Program-made: the position numbers and the translations under genes
Shown: piece by piece, positions 48,743 through 57,140 of the stretch
Numbering within the stretch: position 1 is the stretch's first letter
Layout of the letters: each line of letters opens with the position of its first letter
The notes under the pieces: model-generated
What the model saw: only the letters and a program-made list of their open reading frames with translations
Databases searched by the model: none
Told to the model about the DNA's origin: nothing
Origin: Streptomyces sp. B1I3
GTDB lineage: Bacteria; Actinomycetota; Actinomycetes; Streptomycetales; Streptomycetaceae
NCBI RefSeq assembly: GCF_030816615.1
Contig: NZ_JAUSYD010000001.1
Location: 4,610,501 to 4,674,500 of the forward strand
Reading direction: 5' to 3'
DNA length: 64,000 nucleotides

Positions 48743-49434
48743 AGGGCCTCCACGATCTCGCGGGCCAGTTGTTCGGAGGAGGCGGGGTTCTGGCCGGAGT
48801 GCAGGTTGCGGTCGTGCACGGTGTGCACCGACCAGGCGTCCCCGGCGGAGTACTGGGCGCCGAGCTCGACGAGCCGGTCCTCCAGCAGCCACGGAGCCTT
48901 GTCCGCGAACCCGGCCTGGGTCTCCTCGGCGTTGCTGAACCCGGTCATGCGGTAGCCGGCGAAGGGCCAGCTGCCGTCGTCGCGGCGGGCGGGCAGCAGG
49001 GCGGCGGGGGCGTGGCACAGGACGGCGACCTGGGCTCCCGAGTCGAGCGCGGCGGTGAGCAGCCGGCCGGAGGCCTCGTTGACGGCCAGGTCCTCCATGG
49101 GGCCGTGGCCGCCGGGGTAGAAGACGACGTCGTACGAGGTGGGGACGGTGTCCTCCAGCCGGGCGGGGATGCGGAGCGTCTCGTCGATCGAGGCGAGGTA
49201 CGAGGCGACGGCGTCGGCCTGTTCCTGGCCCCCGTTGGCGTCGGCGGCCAGGCTCGCGGTGTCCACGGTCGGGGCGACGCCGCCCGGGGTGGCGATGGTG
49301 ATGTCGAACCCCGCCTGCGAGAAGACGCGGTGCGGGGCCGCCAGCTCCTCGGCCCAGAAGCCGGTGGGGTGGGTGGTGCCGTCCTTGAGGGTCCAGTGGT
49401 CGGCGCCGGTGAGGACGAAGAGTACGGAGGGCAT
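48739..49434 (-). CDS. DJ-1/PfpI family (type 1 glutamine amidotransferase-like) protein
   Basis: 231 residues from ATG 49434. The fold starts SVLFVLTGADHWTLKDG and has the nucleophile elbow VAVLCHAPAALL (Cys ~138) and the catalytic histidine/Glu region with FYPGGHGPMEDL. It resembles Hsp31-like glyoxalase III/chaperone members, which detoxify aldehydes such as methylglyoxal; that fits its neighbour, an aldehyde dehydrogenase translated from its stop codon. The frame is open up to 49470 but ATG 49434 with GGGAG upstream is preferred. A palindrome at 49475-49491 upstream suggests MarR control. Confidence 0.88.
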   Translation of the reverse strand: MPSVLFVLTGADHWTLKDGTTHPTGFWAEELAAPHRVFSQAGFDITIATPGGVAPTVDTASLAADANGGQEQADAVASYLASIDETLRIPARLEDTVPTSYDVVFYPGGHGPMEDLAVNEASGRLLTAALDSGAQVAVLCHAPAALLPARRDDGSWPFAGYRMTGFSNAEETQAGFADKAPWLLEDRLVELGAQYSAGDAWSVHTVHDRNLHSGQNPASSEQLAREIVEAL

Positions 49435-49474
49435 GGGGGGGGTGCTCCCTACGACATAGGCAGGACACAAGGAA

Positions 49475-49491
49475 GCTTGATATGCTCAAGC
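49475..49491. promoter_or_regulatory. Palindromic operator between the DJ-1 and marR genes
   Basis: GCTTGA (49475-49480), spacer TATGC, TCAAGC (49486-49491). It lies in the divergent gap between the DJ-1-type gene and the marR gene, 40 bases from the former. The length and TTGA...TCAA core fit a MarR family operator. The flanking DNA is AT-rich for this genome. Confidence 0.7.
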
Positions 49492-49603
49492 AATAAAAGC
49501 CATGTAACTGCCAAAAATTGGGCATGTCAAACGAATGCGGCTGTGTGGCGTCATCTGTCCCGGGGCCGCCGGGCCATGCGCACCGATCGAAGGATGACCG
49601 ACC

Positions 49604-50044
49604 ATGACGACGGAACCGGCACCCCGCGCCGTCCCTACTCCGGACGAACTGCTGGAACCCCTCGCGCTCGTCGTCCGCGGTCATCACGACGACCTCACCG
49701 CCGTCGCGGCCCGGCACGGACTCAGCACCTCGCAGGCGCGGGCGCTGATCGCGCTCGGTGAGCCCATGCCCATGAGCGCACTGGCCCGTCACCTGGTGTG
49801 TGACGCGTCCAACGCCACGGGGCTCATCGGACGCATGGAGAGCCGCGGCCTGGTCACCCGCGCCCCCGCCCCCGACGACCGCCGCTCCAAGGTCGCCGCC
49901 CGCACACCCGAGGGCACCGAGCTGGCTCACCGCATCCGCGCCGAGATGCGGGTGGTGCACGGCGCCCTGGAGGCGCTCACCCCCCAGGAGCGCACAGCGC
50001 TGCTGCCCCTGCTCGACCGGCTGGGGCGGCTGCTGTCGTCGTGA
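49604..50044 (+). CDS. MarR family transcriptional regulator
   Basis: 146 residues. Winged helix: LTAVAARHGLSTSQARALIA, then MSALARHLVCDASNATGLIG and the wing RAPAPDDRRSKVAARTPEG. Cys near residue 67 (HLVCDAS, in the recognition helix region) could be redox-sensitive as in some MarR proteins (inference). It is divergent from the DJ-1/aldehyde dehydrogenase pair with a palindrome between, so it most likely regulates them in response to aldehyde or oxidative stress. Confidence 0.9.
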   Translation: MTTEPAPRAVPTPDELLEPLALVVRGHHDDLTAVAARHGLSTSQARALIALGEPMPMSALARHLVCDASNATGLIGRMESRGLVTRAPAPDDRRSKVAARTPEGTELAHRIRAEMRVVHGALEALTPQERTALLPLLDRLGRLLSS

Positions 50045-50130
50045 GCCCGTCCCGTGGCGGTATGGGCGGACGGAGTGGCGGTGCGGGCCCACGGAGCGGC
50101 GGGGTGGGCCCCTGCGCGGCGGGGGCGAAC

Positions 50131-50538
50131 CTACGAAGTGGCGGGCGGGGCGGACTCGCCGGGTCCCGCGTTGCCCTCGGGGCGCTTGATCTCCTCCTCG
50201 CGGCGGCGCAGGTCCGCCTCCCAGTCCTTGAGGAGTGACTCGTCCCTCTTGTTCTCGTCCTTCAGCGACTTGAGGAAGTCCGGATTGTCGTCCGGTGCGA
50301 CCCAGGTGGTGCGGTGGTTGCGGTGCCACTCGGAGGGCGTACGGCCCCCGGCGGGTACGTGGCGCAGCTTGCCGGCGGCGAACCAGACGATCGGGCCCAC
50401 GATCCAGAACAGCAGAATGATGAAGACCCAGGCCAGCTTCGGCAGATGCCTGGCCTCGTCCTCCGGGGTGTTCAGGCAGTCGATGAACGCGTAGATCGTC
50501 AGCGCCAGCGGCAGAAGATAGATCAGGGCCCGCAACAT
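50131..50538 (-). CDS. PLDc_N domain membrane protein
   Basis: 135 residues from ATG 50538. Two transmembrane helices (LIYLLPLALTIYAFIDCL and LAWVFIILLFWIVGPIVWFA) form the phospholipase D N-terminal (PLDc_N) module without the catalytic part, followed by a charged helical tail (EWHRNHRTTWVAPDDNPDFL, then ENKRDESLLKDWEADLRRRE). Such proteins are common in actinobacteria, role unknown. It is divergent from the menaquinone decarboxylase gene. Confidence 0.85.
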   Translation of the reverse strand: MLRALIYLLPLALTIYAFIDCLNTPEDEARHLPKLAWVFIILLFWIVGPIVWFAAGKLRHVPAGGRTPSEWHRNHRTTWVAPDDNPDFLKSLKDENKRDESLLKDWEADLRRREEEIKRPEGNAGPGESAPPATS

Positions 50539-50628
50539 GGTGGAAGGATCCCCCGAGATGAGGTGAGGGGGCGCACTGTCCCGCCCCGGTGACGGGCCCA
50601 GGGTAGCGGGTGGCCGATACTGGACGGC

Positions 50629-52086
50629 ATGGCTTACGACGATCTTCGCTCCCTGCTCCGGGCTCTGGAGCGCGAGGGCGATCTCAAGCGCATCAAGGCC
50701 GAGGTCGACCCGCACCTGGAGGTCGGCGAGATCGTCGACCGCGTCAACAAGGCGGGCGGCCCCGCGCTGCTCTTCGAGAACGTCAAGGGGGCGTCCATGC
50801 CCCTGGCCATGAATGTCTTCGGGACGGACCGCCGCCTGCTCAAGGCGCTGGGGCTGAAGTCCTACTCCGACATCAGCGACAAGATCGGCGGACTGCTCAG
50901 GCCGGAACTGCCGCACGGTTTCGTCGGCGTCCGGGAGGCGTTCGGCAAGCTGGGCTCGATGGTCCATGTGCCGCCGAAGAAGGTGAAGCCCGAGAACGCC
51001 CCCGTCCAGGAGGTCGTCCTCACGGGCGACGACGTGGACCTGGACCAGCTGCCCGCGCTCTTCACCTGGCCCGAGGACGGCGGCTCCTTCTTCAACCTGG
51101 GCCTCACCCACACCAAGGACCCCGAGACCGGCGTGCGCAACCTGGGGCTCTACCGGCTCCAGCGCCACGACAGGCGCACCATCGGGATGCACTGGCAGAT
51201 CCACAAGGACAGCCGTAACCACTACCAGGTCGCCGCCAGGCGTGGTGAGCGGCTGCCCGTGGCCATCGCGTTCGGGGCGCCGCCCGCGGTCACGTACGCC
51301 TCGACCGCGCCGCTGCCCGGGGACATCGACGAGTACCTCTTCGCCGGTTTCATCCAGGGCAGGCGGGTCGAGATGGTCGACTGCAAGACCGTGCCGCTGC
51401 AGGTCCCCGCCCAGGCGGAGGTCGTCATCGAGGGGTGGCTGGAGCCGGGCGAGATGCTGCCCGAGGGCCCCTTCGGCGACCACACCGGTTTCTACACGCC
51501 GCAGGAACCGTTCCCCGCACTGAAGATCGACTGCGTCACCATGCGCAGGCGCCCGCTGCTGCAGTCGATCGTGGTGGGCCGGCCGCCGACCGAGGACGGG
51601 CCGCTGGGGCGGGCCACCGAGCGGTTCTTCCTGCCGCTCCTCAAGGTGATCGTGCCGGACATCGTGGACTACCACCTGCCGGAGTCGGGCGGCTTCCACA
51701 ACTGCGCGATCGTCTCGATCGACAAGAAGTACCCGAAGCACGCCCAGAAGGTGATGAGCGCCGTCTGGGGTGCGCACATGATGTCGCTGACCAAGCTGAT
51801 CGTGGTCGTGGACGCCGACTGCGACGTCCACGACCTGCACGAGGTCTCCTGGCGGGCGCTCGGCAACACCGACTACGCCCGTGACCTCACCGTCGTCGAG
51901 GGCCCGGTCGACCACCTCGACCACGCCTCCTACCAGCAGTTCTGGGGCGGGAAGGCGGGCATCGACGCGACCCGGAAGTGGCCCGAGGAGGGCTACACCC
52001 GGGACGGCGGCTGGCCGGCCATGGTCGAGTCGGACCCGGATACGGCGGCCAAGGTCGACCGCCGCTGGAAGGAGTACGGACTGTGA
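50629..52086 (+). CDS. UbiD family decarboxylase of the futalosine menaquinone pathway
   Basis: 485 residues. UbiD-type: LRSLLRALEREGDLKRIKAE start, prenylated-FMN binding blocks (IGMHWQIHKDSRNHY) and the active-site Glu-Arg-Glu region near EMLPEGPFGDHTGFYTPQEP. It removes a carboxylate from the naphthoate intermediate late in menaquinone synthesis; in streptomycetes this role is assigned to the UbiD homologue beside mqnP and ubiX (sometimes called MqnL). The cofactor is supplied by UbiX, encoded at 53703. It is coupled to the prenyltransferase by GTGA. ATG 50629 fits the family start. Confidence 0.92.
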   Translation: MAYDDLRSLLRALEREGDLKRIKAEVDPHLEVGEIVDRVNKAGGPALLFENVKGASMPLAMNVFGTDRRLLKALGLKSYSDISDKIGGLLRPELPHGFVGVREAFGKLGSMVHVPPKKVKPENAPVQEVVLTGDDVDLDQLPALFTWPEDGGSFFNLGLTHTKDPETGVRNLGLYRLQRHDRRTIGMHWQIHKDSRNHYQVAARRGERLPVAIAFGAPPAVTYASTAPLPGDIDEYLFAGFIQGRRVEMVDCKTVPLQVPAQAEVVIEGWLEPGEMLPEGPFGDHTGFYTPQEPFPALKIDCVTMRRRPLLQSIVVGRPPTEDGPLGRATERFFLPLLKVIVPDIVDYHLPESGGFHNCAIVSIDKKYPKHAQKVMSAVWGAHMMSLTKLIVVVDADCDVHDLHEVSWRALGNTDYARDLTVVEGPVDHLDHASYQQFWGGKAGIDATRKWPEEGYTRDGGWPAMVESDPDTAAKVDRRWKEYGL

Positions 52087-52994
52087 GCACCTCCGCTTCC
52101 ACCGCTGCCGTGCCGCAGCCCCGCAGCAGGCCCCGGGCGTTCCTGCGGTTGGTGATGATCGAGCACTCGGTCTTCGCGCTGCCCTTCGCGTACATCGCGG
52201 CACTGACCGCGATGTTCCGGCTGGACAAGGACATCCACTGGGGCACGCTGCTGCTCGTGACCGTCGCGATGGTCGGGCTGCGGACGTTCGCCATGGCCGC
52301 CAACCGGATCATCGACCGGGAGATCGACGCCCGGAACCCGCGGACGGCGGGCCGTGAGCTGGTCACCGGCGCGGTCTCGGTGAAGTCGGCGTGGACGGGT
52401 GCGATCGTGGCCGTCGTCGTCTTCCTCGGAGCGGCGGCCCTGCTGAACCCGCTCTGCCTGGCGCTGGCGCCGGTGGCCGTCGTGCCCATGGTCGTCTACC
52501 CGTACGGCAAGCGGTTCACGAACTTCCCCCACGCGATCCTCGGCGTCGCCCAGGCCATGGGGCCGATCGGCGCCTGGCTGGCGGTGACCGGGAGCTGGTC
52601 GTGGGACGCGGTGATCCTCGGGCTCGCAGTCGGCGTCTGGATCGGGGGATTCGACCTGATCTTCGCCTGCCAGGACGTGCAGGCGGACCGGGCCCACGGT
52701 GTCCTCTCCTTCCCCGCCCGCTTCGGGATTCCGGCAGCCCTGTGGGGTGCGCGGGTCTGCCACGTGGTGACGACCGGACTGCTGGTCTGGTTCGGCGTGG
52801 CGACGGACGCGGAGCTCTTCTACTGGATCGGCATGGTGATCGTCGCCGTTGCCTTCGTGTACGAGCACCGGGTCGTGCGGCCGCACGACCTGTCCCGGTT
52901 GAACCGGGCGTTCTTCTCGGTCAACGGATTCATCGGCATCGCCCTGTTCGCGTGCGCGCTGCTCGACCTGCTGGTGCGGGGCCTCACGCCGTGA
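52083..52994 (+). CDS. mqnP: UbiA family prenyltransferase of menaquinone synthesis (MqnP)
   Basis: 303 residues from GTG 52083, inside the decarboxylase stop codon. Eight or nine transmembrane helices, with the two aspartate motifs of the UbiA family: ANRIIDREIDARNPRTAG (NxxxDxxxD) and ACQDVQADRAHGVLS (DxxxD). It attaches the polyprenyl chain to the naphthoate. The gene ends in a convergent overlap of 11 bases with the rhomboid gene on the other strand. Confidence 0.92.
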   Translation: MSTSASTAAVPQPRSRPRAFLRLVMIEHSVFALPFAYIAALTAMFRLDKDIHWGTLLLVTVAMVGLRTFAMAANRIIDREIDARNPRTAGRELVTGAVSVKSAWTGAIVAVVVFLGAAALLNPLCLALAPVAVVPMVVYPYGKRFTNFPHAILGVAQAMGPIGAWLAVTGSWSWDAVILGLAVGVWIGGFDLIFACQDVQADRAHGVLSFPARFGIPAALWGARVCHVVTTGLLVWFGVATDAELFYWIGMVIVAVAFVYEHRVVRPHDLSRLNRAFFSVNGFIGIALFACALLDLLVRGLTP

Positions 52995-53589
52995 CGTACC
53001 CCTTCGGGCCCTGGGCGCGGCGGGGACGGCGGAAGGCGAACGCCGCCGCCACGCCGCCCACGAGTCCGAAGAGGTGGCCCTGCCAGCTGATGCCGGAGTC
53101 GGTGGGCAGCACACCCCAGAGCAGCGAGCCGTAGGCCGCGGCGATGATCACGCCGACCACGATGTCGAGGGGGCGGCGGTCCACGAAGCCCCGGACCAGC
53201 AGATAGCCGAAGAGGCCGAAGACCACACCGGACGCGCCCAGCGTGACCGTGTTCGGGGGAGCGGTGAGCCAGACGCCGATGCCGCTCGTCACGACGACCA
53301 CGAGCACCACGGCGGCGAATCTGCGTATCCCCGCCAGGGCGGCGATGAAGCCGAGGACCAGCAGCGGGACGCTGTTGGAGGCCAGGTGCTCCCATCCGCC
53401 GTGCAGGAAGGCGGAAGGCACTATGTCCGCCAGCTCGGCCGGCTCGCGCGGACTGACGCCGTAGGAGTCGAGGGAGTGGCCGGTGATCGTGTCGATGCCT
53501 TCCAGCACCCACAGCAGTGCGATCCAGGCGAGCATCACCACGCCCGCCGTGACCGCGCGTGCGGTGGCTCCGGTGCGTGTCTCCGTCAT
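52984..53589 (-). CDS. Rhomboid family intramembrane serine protease
   Basis: 201 residues from ATG 53589 (GGGGG five bases upstream). Six helices with HGGWEHLASNSVPLLVLG, the catalytic serine in VTLGASGVVFGLFGYL (GxSG), and the histidine in SWQGHLFGLVGG. These are the rhomboid signature motifs, so the protein probably cleaves membrane proteins within the bilayer. A GTG at 53595 is a possible alternative start. Its 3' end overlaps mqnP's 3' end by 11 bases on the opposite strand. Confidence 0.9.
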   Translation of the reverse strand: MTETRTGATARAVTAGVVMLAWIALLWVLEGIDTITGHSLDSYGVSPREPAELADIVPSAFLHGGWEHLASNSVPLLVLGFIAALAGIRRFAAVVLVVVVTSGIGVWLTAPPNTVTLGASGVVFGLFGYLLVRGFVDRRPLDIVVGVIIAAAYGSLLWGVLPTDSGISWQGHLFGLVGGVAAAFAFRRPRRAQGPKGYVTA

Positions 53590-53702
53590 GGTCACCCCCT
53601 GTCCATGCCAGTCCTGTCGTCCGTTGCAACGTACGGAGCCCCTGCCTCGGTTCCTGGCGCCGGGTGCCGGATAGGCTCGGGCGTGTGGAATCCGGGACTT
53701 CA

Positions 53703-54368
53703 ATGAGTCAGCACCAGCGACGGCCTTGGATTGTCGGGGTGTCGGGAGCGTCGGGGACCCCCTTCGCGGCCTCCGTCCTACGGGGGCTGCTGGCCGCGGG
53801 GGAGAGCGTGGACCTGGTGGTGAGCCGGGCCTCGCGGCTCACGCTGCTGGACGAGACGGGGATCGCGTTCCGCGACGCCCACTGGCAGGAGGACCTGGGG
53901 AAGTGGCTGGCCCGGGGGGCGGACGGGAAGCCGGACACCTTCCGGCCGGACCTCGGGGGCGTGCGGCACTGGGCGGCCGGAGACCTGGCCGCCGGGCCGT
54001 CCTCGGGCTCGTACCCGGCGAAGGGGATGCTGATCGTCCCGGCGTCCACGGCGTGTGTGGCCGGAGTGGCGCTCGGACTCTCGAAGGATCTGCTGCAGCG
54101 GGCCGCGAGCGTGACGCTCAAGGAGCGGCGGAAGCTGGTCGTCGCCGTGCGTGAGACGCCGCTCGGCGGCTCGACGCTGAAGCAGATGGTCGCGCTCGAC
54201 GAGGCGGGCGCCGTGGTGCTGCCCGCCTCTCCGGCGTTCTACGCGGGGGCGACGCACATCCAGGATCTGGTGGACTTCGTCGCCGGGCGGGTGCTGGACG
54301 CGGCGGGGGTGCCGCACCAGCTGTACCGCCGGTGGGAGGGAGAGCTCGGTGGCGGCTCCCGTGGCTGA
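53703..54368 (+). CDS. ubiX: Flavin prenyltransferase UbiX
   Basis: 221 residues from ATG 53703. The FMN-binding start is IVGVSGASGTPFAASVLRGL, followed by SSGSYPAKGMLIVPASTACV, GLSKDLLQRAASVTLKERRK and VVLPASPAFYAG, all typical of UbiX. It makes prenylated FMN for the UbiD enzyme encoded two genes upstream. The frame extends further 5' (GTG 53685 in frame), but the Met at 53703 gives the usual length. Confidence 0.94.
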   Translation: MSQHQRRPWIVGVSGASGTPFAASVLRGLLAAGESVDLVVSRASRLTLLDETGIAFRDAHWQEDLGKWLARGADGKPDTFRPDLGGVRHWAAGDLAAGPSSGSYPAKGMLIVPASTACVAGVALGLSKDLLQRAASVTLKERRKLVVAVRETPLGGSTLKQMVALDEAGAVVLPASPAFYAGATHIQDLVDFVAGRVLDAAGVPHQLYRRWEGELGGGSRG

Positions 54369-54378
54369 CCCGGTGGGG

Positions 54379-54531
54379 TCAGTGCTTCTTGGCCGCGCGG
54401 CGGGCGCGGGTCCGGGTCCGGTCGACGCGGTGGGCGGCGGCGGGCTCATGGGCACGCGAGCGGTTGGCCAGGTCCTGCAACTCACGCATGCGGGCGTAGG
54501 CCATCTCGATCGAGTACACGGTGTCGTTCAC
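54379..54531 (-). CDS. Small basic protein of unknown function
   Basis: 50 residues from GTG 54531: NDTVYSIEMAYARMRELQDL followed by ANRSRAHEPAAAHR and a strongly basic tail (RTRTRARRAAKKH). The first half is a likely amphipathic helix. AGGA directly abuts the GTG, so an internal ATG could be used instead. It lies divergently before the Lrp gene and convergent with ubiX. A conserved short gene at this spot is recalled from Streptomyces but not certain. Confidence 0.5.
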   Translation of the reverse strand: MNDTVYSIEMAYARMRELQDLANRSRAHEPAAAHRVDRTRTRARRAAKKH

Positions 54532-54653
54532 TCCTGAAGATTCGAAAGCGTTTCTTGGATGATCTGAAAGATTCGCAGGGTGAAAACCCTGTTGTGCCTT
54601 AGATTCTACACATAAACTCGCGGTACTGCTGAACAATGGAAGGTTTCAGTCAC

Positions 54654-55109
54654 ATGGACGCGGTGGACAGGCAGCTCATCCAGGCCCTCAGAGAGAACGG
54701 CAGGGCTTCGTACGCCGAGCTGGGGCGGCTCGTCGGGCTCTCGGGCCCCAGCGTCACCGACCGCATCAACCGGCTGGAAACCGCCGGTGTCATCACCGGC
54801 TACCGCGCCACTGTCGACTCCGCGTCGCTGGGGCTGGGCGTCACGGCGCTGATCGGGATCTCGCTCTCCGACGCGGCGGACCACGAGGACGTCGCGCACC
54901 GGCTGAAGGACCTTGCCGAGATCGAGGACTGCTGGTTCATCGCGGGCGACGACTCCTACATGCTCAAGGTGCGCGTCGGTGACGTGGACGGTCTGGAGAA
55001 GACGATCCGCAGGCTGAGCGGGACGAAGGGGGTCTCGAGGACCCGCACCACGATCGTGCTGTCGACCAAGTGGGAGAACCGGGTCGGAGAGCTCCCGGGC
55101 GAGGACTGA
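54654..55109 (+). CDS. Lrp/AsnC family transcriptional regulator
   Basis: 151 residues from ATG 54654 (GGAAGG about 9 bases upstream). N-terminal HTH: MDAVDRQLIQALRENGRASY, then LGRLVGLSGPSVTDRINRLE; C-terminal RAM domain with GLGVTALIGISLSD and AEIEDCWFIAGDDSYMLKV. Feast/famine regulators respond to amino acids. Its place between ubiX and mqnE suggests that it tunes menaquinone genes, but there is no direct evidence. Confidence 0.92.
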   Translation: MDAVDRQLIQALRENGRASYAELGRLVGLSGPSVTDRINRLETAGVITGYRATVDSASLGLGVTALIGISLSDAADHEDVAHRLKDLAEIEDCWFIAGDDSYMLKVRVGDVDGLEKTIRRLSGTKGVSRTRTTIVLSTKWENRVGELPGED

Positions 55110-55199
55110 GGCGCAGCGCCGGACGGTGGTGACCGCGGCCCGGGGACGGGGGAGTACGGTGGGCCGGAGTCTGTTACGTAGAGGTATGGGAGGCCACTG

Positions 55200-56363
55200 G
55201 TGGACGCGGGACTCAAGCGCGAGCTGGAGGAGAAGGTCCGGGCCGGCGAGCGGCTGACCCGCGAGGACGGGATCGCGCTCTACGAGTCCGACGACCTGGC
55301 GTGGCTCGGCGGGCTGGCCCACGAGGTGCGTACGAGGAAGAACGGCGACGTCGTCCACTTCAACGTCAACCGGCACCTCAACATGACCAACGTGTGCACC
55401 GCGTCCTGCGCCTACTGCTCGTTCCAGCGCAAGCCGGGCGAGAAGGACGCGTACACGATGCGCATCGAGGAGGCCGTCCGTCTCGCCAAGGCGATGCAGG
55501 GCGAGAACCTCACCGAGCTGCACATCGTGAACGGTCTGCACCCCACCCTCCCCTGGCGCTACTACCCCCGCTCGCTCAGCGCGCTGAAGGAAGCGCTCCC
55601 CGAAGTGGCGCTCAAGGCGTTCACGGCGACGGAGATCCACCACTTCGAGACCATCTCGGGGCTCTCGGCCTCCGAGATCCTCGACGAGCTGATCGAGGCC
55701 GGTCTGGAGTCGCTGACCGGCGGTGGCGCGGAGATCTTCGACTGGGAGGTCCGCCAGCACATCGTCGACCACAACACCCACTGGGAGGACTGGTCGCGCA
55801 TCCACCGTCTGGCGCACGAGAAGGGTCTCAAGACCCCGGCGACGATGCTGTACGGGCACATCGAGGAGCCCCGCCACCGCGTCGACCACGTGCTGCGGCT
55901 GCGGGAGATGCAGGACGAGACCGGCGGCTTCCAGGTCTTCATCCCGCTGCGCTACCAGCACGACTTCGTGGACATGAAGGACGGCAAGGTCCGCAACACG
56001 CTCCAGGCGCGCACGTCGATGGCGACCGGCGCGGAGGCGCTGAAGACCTTCGCGGTCTCCCGGCTGCTCTTCGACAACGTCCCGCACGTCAAGGTGTTCT
56101 GGGTGATGCACGGTGTGCAGACCGCGCAGCTCGCCCTCCAGCACGGTGCGGACGACATGGACGGCTCGGTCGTCGAGTACAAGATCACGCACGACGCGGA
56201 CGACTACGGCACGCCGAACAAGCTCGGACGTGAGGACCTGCTGGACCTGATCCGTGACGCGGGCTTCCGCCCCGTCGAGCGCAACACCCGCTACGAGATC
56301 CTGCGCGAGTACCCGGGCCCGGACGCGGGGCGGCGCGAGTCGCCGCAGCCGATGCGCGTCTGA
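55200..56363 (+). CDS. mqnE: Aminofutalosine synthase (radical SAM), menaquinone pathway
   Basis: 387 residues from GTG 55200 (GGGAGG six bases upstream). The radical SAM cluster is CTASCAYCSFQRKPGEK (Cx3Cx2C), preceded by HFNVNRHLNMTNV, which is the MqnE form rather than MqnC. Further blocks are ELHIVNGLHPTLPWRYYPRS, TATEIHHFETISG, and QVFIPLRYQHDFVD. It joins an adenosyl radical to 3-enolpyruvylbenzoate to give aminofutalosine, the early key step. Together with UbiD, MqnP and UbiX this is most of one menaquinone cluster; MqnA, MqnC and MqnD are not in the window. A terminator follows. Confidence 0.93.
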   Translation: MDAGLKRELEEKVRAGERLTREDGIALYESDDLAWLGGLAHEVRTRKNGDVVHFNVNRHLNMTNVCTASCAYCSFQRKPGEKDAYTMRIEEAVRLAKAMQGENLTELHIVNGLHPTLPWRYYPRSLSALKEALPEVALKAFTATEIHHFETISGLSASEILDELIEAGLESLTGGGAEIFDWEVRQHIVDHNTHWEDWSRIHRLAHEKGLKTPATMLYGHIEEPRHRVDHVLRLREMQDETGGFQVFIPLRYQHDFVDMKDGKVRNTLQARTSMATGAEALKTFAVSRLLFDNVPHVKVFWVMHGVQTAQLALQHGADDMDGSVVEYKITHDADDYGTPNKLGREDLLDLIRDAGFRPVERNTRYEILREYPGPDAGRRESPQPMRV

Positions 56364-56398
56364 CGCGTACAGCCCGGCGCGGGAGTCCCGCTCTGTAC

Positions 56399-56435
56399 GA
56401 AAGCCCCGGTCCGCCGTCCCCCGGCCGGGGCTTTC
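56399..56435. terminator. Hairpin terminator after mqnE
   Basis: GAAAGCCCCGG (56399-56409) and CCGGGGCTTTC (56425-56435) pair as a perfect 11-bp stem, 36 bases after the mqnE stop. Confidence 0.8.
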
Positions 56436-56489
56436 CCGCGTGGTGGACGGCGTTTTGAGTACAGCCGGCGTAATGGCTAATCTGCCGCC

Positions 56490-57020
56490 ATGGCGCTTAC
56501 ATTCGAAGTGGATCCCGCACTCGACCGGGCACTGAGGGACGGCATCACCGCGCTCTGGGTCGACGTCAGCAACGCCGGCGGAGCGGTCGGCTTCGTGCCG
56601 CCGGTCACCACCGAAGAGGTGCGGCCGGAGCTGGTCAGGCACCTCTTCGGTATGGCCGAGGGACGCACCAGCCTGGTCGTCGGCCGCGACGAGGACGGCA
56701 CCGTCGCCGCCACCGCCTTCCTCACGCACAACACCCACCAGCTGATGCGCCACTGGCTCTGGATCTACACGGTGATGGTCCACCCGCGCCACCAGGGCAA
56801 GGGCTACGGGCGCGACCTGATGGCCGCCGCGGCCGATGCGGCCCGCGCGATCGACGGCATCGACGCCATCCGGCTCACCTGCCGAGGAGGCACCGGCGCC
56901 GACCGCTTCTACGCCTCCTGCGGGTACAAGGAGGTGGGCCGGGTCCCGAACGCCATCCGGGTCGCCGATGACGACTACCGCGACGACATCATCATGCTGC
57001 TCCCGCTCTTCCGGCCGTAG
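56490..57020 (+). CDS. GNAT family N-acetyltransferase
   Basis: 176 residues. Acetyl-CoA binding motif A reads YTVMVHPRHQGKGYGRDLMA (V-x-x-x-xQGKGYG), followed by GIDAIRLTCRGGTGADRFYA and SCGYKEVGRVPN at the end, the normal GNAT order. The N-terminal part holds FGMAEGRTSLVVGRDEDGT. The acceptor is not predictable. It sits after the mqnE terminator with its own start. Confidence 0.92.
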   Translation: MALTFEVDPALDRALRDGITALWVDVSNAGGAVGFVPPVTTEEVRPELVRHLFGMAEGRTSLVVGRDEDGTVAATAFLTHNTHQLMRHWLWIYTVMVHPRHQGKGYGRDLMAAAADAARAIDGIDAIRLTCRGGTGADRFYASCGYKEVGRVPNAIRVADDDYRDDIIMLLPLFRP

Positions 57021-57140
57021 GGGGCGGCGCGCCCCGGAAGGAACCCTGCGAACTGATCGAATTCGGGGCATGCTTCACTGGTCGGGCAGGATTCCAGACT
57101 GCACGACCGCAGGAACGTCGGACGTAGAAAGAGGTCAGCC

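Noticed and set aside
54606..57071. 821-codon minus-strand frame opposite lrp, mqnE and the GNAT gene
   Set aside because: Same shadow effect; the + strand genes are well supported.
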